Below are positions 35,901 to 49,200 of a stretch of 64,000 nucleotides of DNA, one piece after another. This DNA is from Climacium dendroides (taxonomy: Eukaryota > Streptophyta > Bryopsida > Hypnales > Climaciaceae): assembly GCA_950106755.1 (NCBI GenBank), contig OX467092.1, positions 26,116,582-26,180,581 of the forward strand, read 5' to 3'. Below the pieces are notes generated by a model that ran no database searches, had not been told where the DNA came from, and was given only the letters and a program-made list of their open reading frames with translations. Within the stretch, counting starts at the first letter, position 1; every line of letters starts with the position of its first letter. The position numbers and the translations under genes are program-made.

Positions 35901-38900
35901 TCCAACTGACTATTTTTCTGAAATTATCCTCTTTTCATGTCCTTGTCTCACCTATTCCAAGACTTGTCTCTTTGGCTCACTTCATTCATTGGTTGTCACA
36001 TGCCACCTTCCTTCCCCCATCTCCACTAAGATTTTGATTTTCCATTTAAAAAAAATACTGGCTCTATAGATTTGTTCTATTGTGGAGTAGTCAATGGCAC
36101 TCAAGCAATGTTCAAGTGCAAAGAGAAATGATTCTCCACCATCTTTTGGCACCATATTTTGGCATTGACAAAACTTTGAAGTTAAATAAAACTTTATCAA
36201 TTTACTATTTTTAATAATTTATTCATAAATGAATTCATTTTGAAGCCTAGTTTCAACATCAAAAATTCAATTTTGAAAATGAATGTTTATAATTTTTCTA
36301 TTCAAGATTTTGTCCAAGGGTGTTCATTGCAAATCGTAATTTTCTAGTGTCGAGGGCTTTTGAGAGCCTCAAAATACACTAAATCTTAGAGAAAAAATCA
36401 CATTAAAAATTCATTTAAAAAAGTTATAGAGTAGATTTGAAAAGCTATAAATTGATTGTGATTCTACAAGTTATATCCTTTAACCTCATATTTTTTTTGG
36501 TGACCTCAATTTTAGATTTGACATGTGAAAAGAGGATTGAAAGATTTCAAATTGCTTTCACAATTTTAACATTGTTGTGATTAAACATTATAATCTTTCA
36601 AACCATACCTAATATTTTTTTCCATGTGATCTCTAACATGTCTAGTTTGAATTTGTATAATTATAATACAATGGTATATAAAAGGTTGCTTTCAACATTG
36701 AAAATATTCTTTTAACATCTATGAATTCTATTCAAGTCAATAATACAAGTCACTAATACAAATGTCTATGGCTTCTTTAGCCATAAATATGTCAAACTCA
36801 TATCACTTGGTGAAAAGTACACTTCATATACTCAAATTTGGCAAAAATATATGCACAAGAACTCTAAACATGAACATTTTTTAATTACTGGATGGTTAAA
36901 TGTCTATAAATGTAGAACCTTTTTTTTTCCAAACAAAGTTGTTCTCTATATGAGGTGGTTCTTTGTGCATTCTCTAATGAATAGTTTAAATCTAGACATT
37001 TGATTGTATGCATAACAAGATGCATAAAACTTAGAAATTGTGTTGTTTATGTGTTTCCCTACCATGAATATGATTAACATCAACATCTTGCTAAGGTGCA
37101 CCATGAAAAAAAAATTCAAACTTTAGATGGAATTAGAATGCAACAATGGTGAAGATGATTTGAGTGACAAGGAAGAGATGAAAATTTTAGATGTTGATAC
37201 AAGTTTAAGGAAGCTCAAAGGTCCTTCCCCTTTTCATACTTAAGAAGATTTCATATACAAATTCAAGTCACTAAAAGAAAATTGTGTTTTAGGTGATGTT
37301 CATATAACAATCAATGTCTAAGTTGTTGGATTTTAGGTGATGTCAAATCTAACCTTTGTTTTTATGCCAACAATGATATCCAACTTAGACATCAAAAAAA
37401 TTTAGTTTCTTATAGTGAGTTGTACCAAGAAGGGACGAATCTCCATTTACTCAACAATATTGATCTCCATTTACTCAACAATACTAACGTGCAAGAAGAG
37501 GACGTCATGAAGAGTTTGACAATGCCTAGGGTATAAATGGAAGAATTGGCTATAGGTTTTTCAACACCAAATAAGTTTGTATACAAAATTTCCTATAAGA
37601 AATTGGATGACAATTTGGAGCAAAAACCAACTTGTGATAGAGAAAAGTGTCAAATAAAAGGTATATGTAAAAAAAACCTTGAAGGGAAGAAACATCTCAC
37701 ATAGTCACATATGTTATACAATTTTGTAAGGTTGCCATATTCATTAAAATGAGAGAATATAGACTCATTTTAATCACAGCCTTAAGTTTAGTATACAAAA
37801 GTGTTTATTAAATTGAGACACTTCAATCAATTGAGATTGTAATATGCCAAGAGAATTATAAATTTTTACAAGTATAAAAAACAACACCAACACTCTTCAC
37901 TTTGCACATTATACATTCTATGTTTCATATTGGTATATGGATCCATTACAAAATACTTGTTGTCTCTTTGAGTAGACTTGCTTGGCACTTTTATATTGCA
38001 AAACGTTCCAAAAAATTCAATTAGATTCAAACTTGGATCATTCACAATAAGTAATTATAAAATCAAAGTAAACGCTCTAGCATGTACATAGGTAGAGAAG
38101 TTCAAAATTATTCATTATAGAATATATAAGTGCACTTTGCCATAGAAAATAAGAAAACATTGATGGACAATGGAAATACAAGTTAACCCTTAAACATTGG
38201 GCAGATCATTATGGGAAAATGCGAGCTACAAACTATATATTTTCATTGCAAACCGTAGAAAAAGTCACTATTCTTGTGCCATCTACTGTGCTACGTCAAT
38301 CGGGTAGTTTGAGAGCTTGACTATTAAAAGAGCTAGAAGAATGCAAACAGTCATATTTGAGCCTGCAAATGAGCTTCACCAACGTTTTGAAATTGTTCCT
38401 TCCTTGTTAGTGAATAGTGACTCCCTCCAATAGTGGTAGTAATGGCCATCACACTTGCTAAAGCTTCAGCCAAAGTTACTACCACAATTCCTCAATACTA
38501 TGATAGTTTCCCAATGTGGCATTCACTTCACTAATTTTTAGAACTAAGGTTTTTGAAATGTGCACATGATTGTGAGTCTTTCTAGTCAGATTATAAATAA
38601 GCTGATTGCTTTACTTGAAAGTGTAATGTTCTATTTGAAACTCTAAAAGTAGTTGTAATCTCCATCATACTATTCACTTTCCAGTTGCACAGAGTTTATA
38701 GCGTATCACAAGAACACTAAGCTCAAAAGCCAATACATAAGTATAGTCATCTTTGTTGTGCACATTTAGTTTCATGTTGCTTTCTATCTACATGTAAGAG
38801 ACAATAATACCAATGAGAGAAGAAATGTCATCTCCATTTGTATAAAACATATTCTGTTTATTTTAGTTATGAATACCTCAACAATAGCATTGTCAATATA

Positions 38901-39534
38901 AAATACAAAACAATAAAGGGAGGGTTAATAATTGAATAAGAAGTTTTGAACATGCCTTGCACTTCTCACATTTTTTTAGTGAATGCTATCACAAATGGCT
39001 ATTTCTCTCCATGTGCAACCCTAATTGTCAAATAAGAAATGATGCAATGGAAATGCAATAAAAGTGAGTGTATAAAGTGTTGTATAATGACTAGGACATT
39101 AAACATTGGCATCCTAGGAATCACTATGGAGTCTCAATTTATCTTCTAATGGATCTACTATAGAAGGTGATGGTGAAAACTACATAAAGAAAGAAGACAA
39201 GCTACTATCTAAATCAAACCTAATTACAGAAGAGACTTGGTTCGCAAAGCCTGCTGTCAATCAACAACAAAGCAATTAGTGAATAACTTAATTAAATTCA
39301 CAAAACCAAGCTACTGAGCTTTTATCATTCAATTAGTACATTGTGCTTAAATGTATTCAAGAGCATTCCTTGTACTATGTCCCTATAGGAATTGTAACAT
39401 AACCTTTTTTGGAAATGATTAAAGTGAAAAATATAGACCAAAAACTGGCTTGTAGTTACAAACCTTGAGGAACAATATTCCAAATTGCAACCGCAAAACC
39501 AACACTTTATATTGACATGACTTCTGTCAACACC
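35901..39534. other. AT-rich intergenic DNA with traces of decayed coding sequence
   Basis: No intact gene. Around 37120-37240 a short frame reads acidic residues (NNGEDDLSDKEEMKIL) before a stop and may be a fossil coding piece, family unknown. A 24-bp direct repeat (CTCCATTTACTCAACAATA) lies at about 37441-37488. No terminal repeats were found. Confidence 0.4.
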
Positions 39535-40070
39535 CACTTTTGACATCTAAAGTAGAAAACCACAAGTATCTACAAAAGTGGCCAAAAAGCCCTAAATTGC
39601 TATCCATGCTTCAAATGAAACCCTAAAAGAGAGGAGGACAACACAACCATAGACATGCTCTAGAACTCAACAAGCGTAGGAATAAAAAGCAATGCATATG
39701 ATGGCAATGACAATGACAACAACAAGACTACTAGAGTGGGATGAACCATGATGGCGAAGGAATAGCCATGTCAAAAAATAGTAAGCTTGCCATTGTGCAT
39801 CTCCGGTTGCGCTTATAGTTGTATGACAAGCCTCTTGTAAAGGTCTAGCCAAAGGTGAAGATTAAAAAGCCCCCTATTTTGTCCCCTATTAATTTTATTT
39901 CTCTACACCTCTCTTAGCTAATTTGGAGCCTCTAATTGCAAATATAAGCTCAAAATTTGCAAAAAAATTTGTATAGCAAATGAAAGGTTCCTCTGTTCTC
40001 CCTACGGATAAAACATGAGGGCAAAACCACCTCCACAAAAGGCACATCATACAACAATAAGTGCGACCAT
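39535..40070 (-). repeat. LTR-like repeat, inverted relative to 19372
   Basis: On the minus strand it contains the segment shared with 19720-19830 and ends in GGGTGTTGACA, a CA-ended terminus typical of LTRs. The other end and a target duplication were not found. A MITE lies at its right border. Confidence 0.4.
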
Positions 40071-40285
40071 CACTACAAGAAAACCTGTCCAAAATGATAG
40101 AAATTTGTCCTAATTGACAAAAATCAGCCCCTCCTAATCTACAGAAAAGTGACAGATTTTTGTCAATTAGGACAAATTTCTGTCATTTCGGACAGTTTTT
40201 TGTCCTAATTGACAAAAATCTGTCAATTTTCTGTAGATTAGGAGGGGCTGATTTTTGTCAATTAGGACAAATTTCTCTTGTAGTG
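40071..40285. mobile_element. CACTA-type foldback MITE
   Basis: A 215-bp element bounded by CACTACAAGA and its inverse (TCTTGTAGTG), flanked by CAT on both sides (40068-40070 and 40286-40288), the 3-bp duplication expected for CACTA transposons. The interior is built of repeated blocks (TTTGTCCTAATTGACAAAAAT and relatives, and CCCCTCCTAATCTACAGAAAA) arranged as inverse pairs. No ORF. Confidence 0.85.
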
Positions 40286-41243
40286 CATGCATCTCCACAA
40301 CAAGGGAAAAAAAATTAGGAACCAACCAACGACGTTCATCGTTGCAATAGCGTATGGCCCTCCTATTGAGGACTCCAAAGTAGTCAAGTCTCACTTATGG
40401 ACACCTAAAATAAGCCATAAACTAAAGCACATGTGGACCCAATGTTGACAAGTGAGTTTACATGAATGTGTCATAGTAATGGGATTGGATTCTACGTTGG
40501 CCAATAATATAAATTTGTCACAAGTGTAGGGTCTTTTGCTTTTAGGTGTTTTTGTGTCCACTTTCATGATAGTCTACTGTCCACTGTAGGTGCATCTACA
40601 AATTTATTTTCACAAGTTTATTTTCACAAATTTATTTTAAATTTATACAAGTTTAGAAAAATAAAACTATTTTTTTGGGTTTTCCAAACTATTTCCTAAC
40701 AAATGCACATCATTTCATTCTGTCCCTACCCTCAAGATTTGCAAGTCTTTAATGAACATCAAATTTATGTGTTTCTACCTTATTGTAGACTTGACCCTCT
40801 AAAATTCATCATCTGTTGAGCACCACATCCAAGGTGGTGTCTCTCCTCATTAGTGAAATCACAAGATAATTTTTATACCCTATTGTTCAAATCTTAAAAC
40901 TTTCTTTCACTACCTTTCACTAGCCTTCACTTCTCCATAGATATGGTCCTTTAAGAATTTCCACAATGCCGCTAAGGATAATCAAATCTCATTTTGAAAA
41001 ATTAAATGGACACACACTAGCTTTGAAATGGACCATCTTATTCCATCCATTAGCAAAGTATGAACCAATACTTGACAAATTTTATTCTGCTCTTATATTG
41101 TTGGCACTCCATTTTAGAACTATTAATTATCATTTCAAGGCCCTTTATAGGGATGGTTCAAAAAGAAGGATCACAATAAGAGACCACTACTACATTCTAT
41201 AGTTGCCCTTATGAGAAAGAAAATCCAAAACAAATGAATGATG
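40286..41243. other. Spacer between MITE and copia element
   Basis: No gene supported. The frame at 40966-41202 has no recognisable product. Confidence 0.4.
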
Positions 41244-41739
41244 TGTTGAAGTAAGTAAGTAGCATGCATCAAATTATTTGAGGAAGCTCCTAGTATGGAC
41301 TAATCTTAGTTAGGTGTTGTTTGTAGCTAAAGCAATGGGCTATTAGAGAGGGAAAGCCCTCCTAGTGGACACTTATCCCATATGATTAGTCGGGGCACTT
41401 GATAGTAGAGTAGTATAAGAAGGCAACTGTTAGCATGGACTTGACATCCTTTCACATACTTTTTTGTGATCCCCCTTCATCAGAATACATTGCTTTGGTA
41501 TTCTTTCTCTCAATAGGTTATAGGCCCATTATTGGAGGAGCACTATTGGAACTTGGAGCAAGTGAAGTTTGGGGTCGTTTGGAGCATTTCTATTCAAGAT
41601 TTGGGCCCTTTGGTGAGGTGTTTCCTTATTTTGAATTGATTTGTGTTCATTGAGGGCTGGATGTACTTGTTGCGCACTCAAGAGGGCTAATTTGGTGATT
41701 CATAACTTTAATAGGGAGATAGGATTTGGTCTTTTCTTC

Positions 41740-42145
41740 AAAGGAGCTGATTTCTGCATCATTGGAGTGATTTGGAGCATCATTGGAGTGATTTGGTACA
41801 TCATTGGAGTGATTTGGAGCATTTGAGTGTGCATTGGAGAGATTTGGACCACTTGTAGTCTGATTTGAGAGTAATGGAGCACGTGAGTGTATATTGGAGA
41901 GATTCGGACCACTTGGGGTCTGATTTGAGTGTTTTGCAACACTTGAGTGTGCATTAGAGACACTTAACCACTTGGAGTCTATTTTGAGAGTATTGGAGCA
42001 CGTGAGTGTGCATTGAAGAGATTTGAACCATTTGGGGTCTATTTTGAAATTATTGGAGCACGTGAGTGTACATTGGAGAGATTTGGACCACTTGGGGTTT
42101 GATTTGAGTGATTTGAAGCACCTAAATGTTCATTAAAGAGATTTG
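41740..42145 (+). repeat. Tandem repeat array (21-bp and ~59-bp periods) in the copia leader
   Basis: Three copies of a 21-bp unit (CATCATTGGAGTGATTTGG) at about 41757-41820 lead into about five copies of a ~59-bp unit containing GTGTGCATTGGAGAGATTTGG and CCACTTGGGGTCTGATTTGAG. The same ~59-bp unit occurs inverted at 45928-46249 and 49933-50330. Open frames through it on either strand are repeat artefacts. Confidence 0.85.
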
Positions 42146-42249
42146 AGTTATTTAAGCCATGATTGCACTTAGTACAACCATAAGAGGGCTGGTTGTGCAC
42201 TTTGAGATTATATTTGGAAGAATTTGAATCACTTGGACTCTTATTGGAG

Positions 42250-45200
42250 TGGGAGGGATCCACAACGGCCATTAGTGATGGAGATGGAGTGAGGGTCATT
42301 GACAAGTTCAATGGAGACAACTTTGGCCTATGGAAGTTTAAGATGAAGTTGATTTTGGCCGAGAAGGACTTGTGGTAGATTGTAGAAGGCACCGAGGAGG
42401 CTCCTGAATCTAATGCCGAGGTAAAAGTAAAGAAGTCTTATAAGAGGCGAGGCAAGAAGGCCTTCTCTGTGATTGCTTGCAATCTTGTAGATAGGCAACT
42501 TGTACATGTTCGAGCATACAAGGGACCCGTGGAAGCATAGAAGCTGCTTTGCAACATTCATGAGACCAAGAGTTTTTCTAACATGCTCTTTATTTGGCGT
42601 AAGTTCTTCACGTGCAAAATGCAAGAGAACAAAGATATGTTTGACTACATTAACAAGGTCAAGGCACTTGCAAATCAACTCGCTTGTTTGGAGGTGCCCG
42701 TCACAGATGGAGACATTATCATGACTTTGTTTGAGAGTTTTCCACCTTCATATGAATATCTCATCACGATGTTGGAGACAAGATCGATGACAGAGCTTAG
42801 TCTTGACTTCATCACGACAAGGTGTATGAAGTGTCCAAGAGGGAGGAGAATGAGCCCCAAGATAGAGGGGCAGTACTTTTCATTCACGATATGGCCAAGG
42901 TAGGAGTTCACAACCACGCAAGGAGACACGCACATGTTACAATTGTAGTAAGCTTGGCCACCTTACATGTTTTTGTGGGTTGTCCAAGAAAAAGAGTGCA
43001 AACAAGGCAAGTGTCAAGGAAGTAGAGGAGGACTTTGCATTTACGGCCAACAATGGGTATGACAACACCGACATGTTCAAGTGGATTATTGACTCAGGCG
43101 CAACGCAATACATGACTTCATATAGGCAAGCATTTTGCACTTATGAGCTCGTAAACAACTGCAAGGTGTACTTGGGTGACAATGGTGTGGTGGATGCCAT
43201 TGGCATGAGGTGCATTGTGGTGAAGGTGGATGTGAAGGGTCAATCAAGGACAATTCGCATCCAAGATGCTTCGCATGTGCCCAAGCTGCATGCCAACTTG
43301 CTCTCGGTGAGCAAGTTGATGTCTCAAGATTTGAAGGTGCAATTCAACAACAAGGGTTGTGTTTTGAGTGCATCCAATGTAGAGATGATTGTGACAGCAC
43401 CAAAAAAAGACAACTTGTATCAATTGAGGGTCAAGAGCGTGAATGGCACAAGCAAGGCGTGTTTGGCACAAGGAGTACTCCACCAACACTCTTTACAACT
43501 ATGGCACAAGAGATTGGGTCACCTCAATGAGAAGAGTGTCAAGAGCCTCCAAAGCATGGTCGGGGGCATGCAAGTGAAGAAGGATTCTTGCGATTTGAAG
43601 TGTAAGGCTTGCATTTAAGGCAAGCAAGTGAGGCAACCATTTCCAAGCGATGGAGTAACAAGAGCAACCATGGTGTTGGAGATTGTGCACTCTGATGTGT
43701 GTGGCCCTATAAGGACCACTTCCATGGGTGGTACAAGGTATTTTGTGACCTTCATTGATGATTTTTCAAGAAAGATATGGGTGTTCATGCTGAAGTACAA
43801 GAGTGATGTGTCCGAGAGGTTCAAGGCATAGAAGACATTTGTAAAGAACGAGTCGGGGCATAAAATCAAGGTGCTGAGATCGGATAATGGAGGGGATTAC
43901 ATATTCAAGGTTTTTGAGGCTTTTACGAGAGAGTATGGCATTCAACATCAAACTTCAGCTCCTTATACTCCACAACAAAATGGTGTAGCGGAGCATGCCA
44001 ACCACACACTTGTGAAGATGGCTCGTACTATGTTGCATTCTCGAGGCCTCACATATGATTTTTGGGCCGAGGCCATATCTAATGTGGCCTATACACGCAA
44101 TAGGTGCCCCACAAGTGCAGCTGCATCTATGACACCACAAGAGGCATGGAGTGAAAGAAGGTCCAACATTGGACACATGCGCATCTTTGGATGCATTGCC
44201 TATGCCTTGGATTTGAGTCCCAGACACTCCAAGCTTGATGCCAAGGGCATTAAGTGCTTGCTCTTGGGCTATTGTGAGGGCTCCAAGGCATATAGGTTAA
44301 TGTGTTTGGAGACCAAGAAGATCATCAAGAGTCGAGATGTCACATTTATAGAAGACAAGCAAGGACTAAGTAACGCTTTGGAGATGTGTCTAAGTAAGAG
44401 CAATGAAGATACCAAGCTTGAGGTGGACAAATCTCTGAGTATGGATGCTTTGTTGAAGAATGAAGAGGATCATGAGAAGACACCACCAACACTAAAAGAC
44501 AAGACAAGTCCATCTTTGAGTTTGGTACTAAGTGAAGATGAGGATGGAGATGCTTCCAAGGAGTCAAGATATCCTACAAGGGGGCGGAGGCCACTTAGAG
44601 AATGGTGGAAGAATCACATATTACCTCAAGAACAAGTCGAACATGCCTATGTAGCCTATACGATAGATCCACGCAATGTGGGTGAGGCGATGAAGAGCGC
44701 GGATGGAAGCAAGTGGGAGCAAGCCATGCAAGAGGAGTATGCCTTACTTATGGACAAAGGAACATTGGAACTTTCTCCCCTTCCTCGTGATCGTACAAGT
44801 GTTGGATGCAAATGGGTGTTCTCAAGTTGAAGGGGTAGACTTCAATGAGACTTTTGCTCCCGTGGCTTAGTTTTGCACCATTGCACCATTCACCATGAGT
44901 TTATTAGGCCAAGGACTTCTCGCACCATCACCATGAGTCAAAGCAAGTACATTAAAGGTGTCTTAAAGCACTTCAACATGGAGGGGTGCAAATCCGTTGG
45001 CATACCTCTTGATGTAAAGGAGAGAATACTCAAGCTCATGGATGAAGAGTATGAAGGTGTGAAGGCAGAAATGCAAGATGTGTCATACAAGGCCGCCGTG
45101 GGGAGCTTGATGTATGCCATGGTAGCTATAAGGCCTGACCTTGCATTTGCAATGAGTATGGTGAACCAACACATGGCCAAGAGTGGCCTAAAGCATTGAG

Positions 45201-45390
45201 CAATAGTCAAAAGGGTCATACGATACCTCCAACAATATTTCATTTGTGAAAAGGCTGAAGAAGACGTGATTGAAATGAAGTACATTTCTACAGAGCTTAT
45301 AGCGGCGAATATACTTAGCAAGGCACTTTGAAAGCCACGACATGAAATTCTTCGCAAAGAGATGGATTTGACATTATTTGGCAACAAATA
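42250..45390 (+). pseudogene. copia gag-pol remnant
   Basis: Gag begins near 42250, with FNGDNFGLWKFKMKLIL; its frame is broken by a stop at 42378 and a shift near 42530. A zinc knuckle of C-x2-C-x4-H-x4-C form lies near 42930-42975. The protease carries the active-site DSGA at about 43090. The GAG-pre-integrase segment (LWHKRLGHL) is near 43500. The integrase core, about 43680-44100, keeps its three acidic positions (in HSDVCGP, RSDNGGDY and GVAEHA), with in-frame stops near 43617 and 43829. Reverse transcriptase survives only as its first ~40 residues (to 44830) plus a C-terminal piece from about 44932; the catalytic core is deleted. RNase H is reduced to scraps at 45200-45390. Confidence 0.85.
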
Positions 45391-45657
45391 AAGTGGAAGT
45401 GTTGAAGATAGTGAGTAATTGTCTTAGGAAACTCTTGTAGGAGCTATATGTGGGGTTGACCTTAGTCATGAGTTGTTTGTAGCCAACCAAAGTGCTATTA
45501 GAGAGGGGCAACCCTCTAGTATTTGTATATCCTATAAGGTTAGTTATGGCACTTGGTACTAGAGTAGCTCTTTACCCCTTTCATACACTTGTTTGTCCTT
45601 TCACACACTTGTTTGTGATCCCCCCTTCATTTGAATACAATGACATGGTGTTCTTTA

Positions 45658-45927
45658 TCTCAATATAATATGCATTAGATTGTTTGGGGTAGCTCCTAGT
45701 ATAGACTAACCTTTGTTAGATGTTGTTTGTAGCTAAAACAATGGGCTATTAGAGAGGGGAAGCCTTCTTAATGAACACTTACTACATATAGTTAGTCATG
45801 GCACTTAGTAGTATAGTAGTACAAGAGGGCATCCCCTTGCATGGGCTTGACACTCTTTTCACACACTTGTTTGTGGCCTCTTCTTCATTTGAATACATTG
45901 TCTTGATATTCTCTGTCTCAATAAATC
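45658..45927 (+). repeat. Extra copia LTR copy, 5' end missing
   Basis: Resembles the 41244 LTR (GCTCCTAGTAT, GGGCTATTAGAGAGGGGAAG, CATGGGCTTGACA, ending TCTCAATAAA) but lacks the first ~25 bases. It lies only a few bases after the 3' LTR of the upstream element. On its right it abuts the leader repeat in the opposite orientation, which a normal element would never show. Confidence 0.75.
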
Positions 45928-46249
45928 AAACCCCTATTGGTCCAAATCTCTCCAATGTACACTCAAATGCTTCAAATCACTCAAATAAAACCCCAAGTGG
46001 TCTAAATCTCTCCAATGTACACTCACGTGCTCCAAAACACTCAAATCAAACTTGTAGTGGTCCAAATCTCACTCACATGCTCCAAATCACTCCAATTAGA
46101 CTTCAAGTGGTTCAAATCTCTCTTATGCACACTCAAGTGCTCCAAAACACTCCAATTAGACCCCAAATGGTCGAAATCTCTTCAATGCACACTCACGTGC
46201 TCCAATACTCTCAAATCAAACCCCCATGTAGTCCAAGTCTCTCCAATGC
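45928..46249 (-). repeat. ~59-bp leader repeat array, inverted, left part
   Basis: Copies of the copia-leader repeat on the minus strand. The array is cut at the AATGC target site of the next element and resumes at 49933. Confidence 0.85.
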
Positions 46250-49200
46250 TGTGAGCACTTATTACCCACCATTGGTAAATATGCGTGCACAACCAAGTTC
46301 TAGAAAATTCAAGTTAATCACTATGGGTGCCTAACGTCGGTCCATTGTGCCTTCCAAGCAATGAATCTTTTCTAAGTTCCTAAATTTCACATAATTCCTC
46401 AAAATCCTATCCTAAATGCAAAGTAACTATTACCAAGTCTTCAAGCCACTGTAGTTTCTAGGGAAAACTTGAGACAGTCTAAATTTAAACACATAAGATG
46501 GAAGAACATGTCATGCCATTTCTAAAAATATAAAGCTCAACTCCATACGACTTTCCTACTAGGAGTTATTGATGGATGAAGTTTGACTGCTAATTAGTGT
46601 TTGAAACTTCATCCATTGATTTCTACCAATCTATAATGCGAGATTCACTTTTGACTTTGGATTTAATTTCTATATTTTATCTTATATCCAATTTTCTATT
46701 CTTGTCCTTATGGGATGAAATTTACTTACTTTCATCCAAAACCACTACCAAACTTCATCCAGCCCTATCTTACTCAATTTAATTCCGATTTCAAAGTGTA
46801 ATTTAGTTTTGGAAACCTCTAACTAAGATCTACAACTTAGGCTACCTGAATTCTACAAAAGTTCTATCCTAGACACTCTGACTTAACGTTCCAATTCGGT
46901 CCTATGCAAAATTATCTATTTTTTATAATTCAAAATTATGGGTAGAAGTTAGTAACTTACCTCGGAGTTGGCATCCTCATGTAGGTAGTTGAATACCCCT
47001 TCAACTCTCCATCATTTGCCATGTTTTGAAGGTATTTGGTAATTTTGCCCACGGCTTAAAGGTGCAATTTTAATACAAAGTCTTTGGAAATTTTAATTTC
47101 TACTTCTAACTACTTGTTGTCTCTTTTCCTTCTCTATTCTTCTTTCCCTTCTAAACTATTCACATTCAATTATTTGGCTATCCCAAGAGTTGACTTGTTT
47201 TGGAATAATAATTGATTTCAAATCTCTAAACAATAATTGACCTTCTACCTCCTATCCTATCTTGGTCAATTATTATTCTATCCAAAAGTCTTAGTGGATT
47301 CAATTGACTCTTTAAGATTTCCACCTAATCTTTTAAATCCCAATTTCTTCCCTTCATCTTTCAACTCTTCTAAGTGTCATTCCATACTTCAACTCCAATT
47401 GTCACTTCAAGCTTCTATTCTAAACTACAACTCTCCAACTTCCTCCTCATTTTTTTTCCAATTTGAGTGTGAGTGTTAGAACTATTTTGAATTGAGTGCT
47501 ATTTTGAAGTTTGAAGAGTTTTGTTTAATCTACTTTGTTTCCTTTTCTAATTTAATTTATTGTTTCATTTAGACTATTCTAGTTCCTAGTCTATGTTTTC
47601 AAAAGCTTCAGAAATCCAAAAAAATGTGAGACATGTCTAGCAGTACAGACTAGAGCTCAGACAGTCCAGAGTCGAGTCGCAGTCTCGATTACCTCACAGA
47701 CTAGCTAGTTGCATGGCTGGTCCCCCCCTTTTTCTTGGAGGTGCTACGCGGCGGAGTGTGATTGGTCGAATCTCCTTGAGCAACCTAGACACTGATCCTC
47801 CTTTGGCAGCTTACAGCCCATCCTTAGGGTGCTCAAGACCTTCGGCTCTAGTATTTTTTTTTGGTATTTTGGTTTTCTCTCCTCAATGTCTCAAAATAAA
47901 ACACTCCAACAACAACAAAAAAGAACTCTAAGGGTTATTGAGCAAACCCTTTGAAGGCTTCTTTCTAATTCAAACGTAGGACTTGACTCTATCCTTTTAG
48001 AGGCTAAACTTGGTTTTTTCCAAGTAGTGTTTTGGTCACTAAGCTTGGTGAAAATGATGGTAACTACTATCCAATGAGAATTTCTAGGACTTCAAGGTTC
48101 AAAGCTTTGCCGTGCTTTGAGGAATCACTAAAATTGCAGAAACAATTGTAGCACACGAAGTTAAAGCTTCGTCGTACTTTCGAAAACCACAAAAAATACT
48201 TAAAACAAGTACGTGTTGGTATAATGATGGTTACAATGTATATGTTAGTACAAGTATTAGTATGAATTTCGAACACGCGAGTTAGTACGATGGTGTTAGT
48301 TCATAAAATATTTCAAATCAAACACTAGAGACTCACCTAAGTGGCATCGCCAATCACAAGGGAAGAACCTCTAGGATTAGTACAAAAATTCCAAGATCCA
48401 AATAAGAGCTTGAAATACAACAACAATGACAAAAAGGCAAGTTAAACAACAATTCTTGAGAAGGAAACTTGGCAAAACTTGGCAACAAGTGCAAAATACA
48501 ACAAGGCAAGTTTGAAGGAACCCCAATGTCCTTCAAAGTTTCACAAAGTAGAAATAAGAGGAGCTTGAAAACAAGGAAATTTTGCAACGTGGCCTAAATG
48601 GCCAAAATCCAACTAAATGGACCCAAATGAAAACAAGGCGATTCGAAATGAACCTAACGGGTGATTTGAGAGAAGAATGAGCCCCCTTATATATCCCTCC
48701 AAGGTGGCTCACCCCCTCTCAATTCCTAAGCTGTAATCTTATCAACTAAGATTTTCATCCTAATCTCCAATTTTTGACTTTCTACGTTGGTCCAAACTTC
48801 TAACTTTTGGAGAAATGCTCCAAATCACAAACGGATTGCGCCATTGGCTTCAGAAGGCCATTTTTAGTCTAAAAAACCTCCCACCCCTTTTTCATCCATC
48901 AAAAAACCACCTGAAGCTAGTGCCAACTGAAAACCAAAAAGGGGTAAAAACCCAACTTTTGGAGGTTGACTTTTTTGAAGAAAGTAACTAGGCTAGAGTC
49001 TCAAGTAGGCTTGGGGGAGTAAGAAAAGACCTAATTTGGGCCCATTCCGATTCCGTATGCTCCCAATACGCCGATCAACCCCTCCGTAATATTTGAAATT
49101 GTCGATTCGGGGAGGATCTTCCTAGTTGTAGGTCTTTTGGCTATCAAAATGTCTTGAAACTTTTTGGAGCATGTTATTGGCATAAAACAAGTTAACCTAA

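Larger units (their letters stand above)
41244..45655 (+). mobile_element. Degenerate Ty1/copia LTR retrotransposon
   Basis: 5' LTR from 41244 (TGTTGAAG) to about 41515 and 3' LTR from 45400 (TGTTGAAG) to about 45655. The 3' LTR is preceded by a purine tract, AAAGTGGAAG. Between them are a leader with ~59-bp tandem repeats, then gag, protease, integrase and remnants of reverse transcriptase and RNase H in the copia order. The LTRs are strongly diverged, so the insertion is old. The primer-binding site is not recognisable. It is immobile as it stands: stops, frameshifts and loss of most of the polymerase. Confidence 0.85.

Noticed and set aside
41700..41963. Minus-strand frame and the plus-strand frame at 45798-46334 reading repeats of QVVQISPMHTQ type
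   Set aside because: Both are translations of the ~59-bp tandem repeat in opposite orientations, not a gene.
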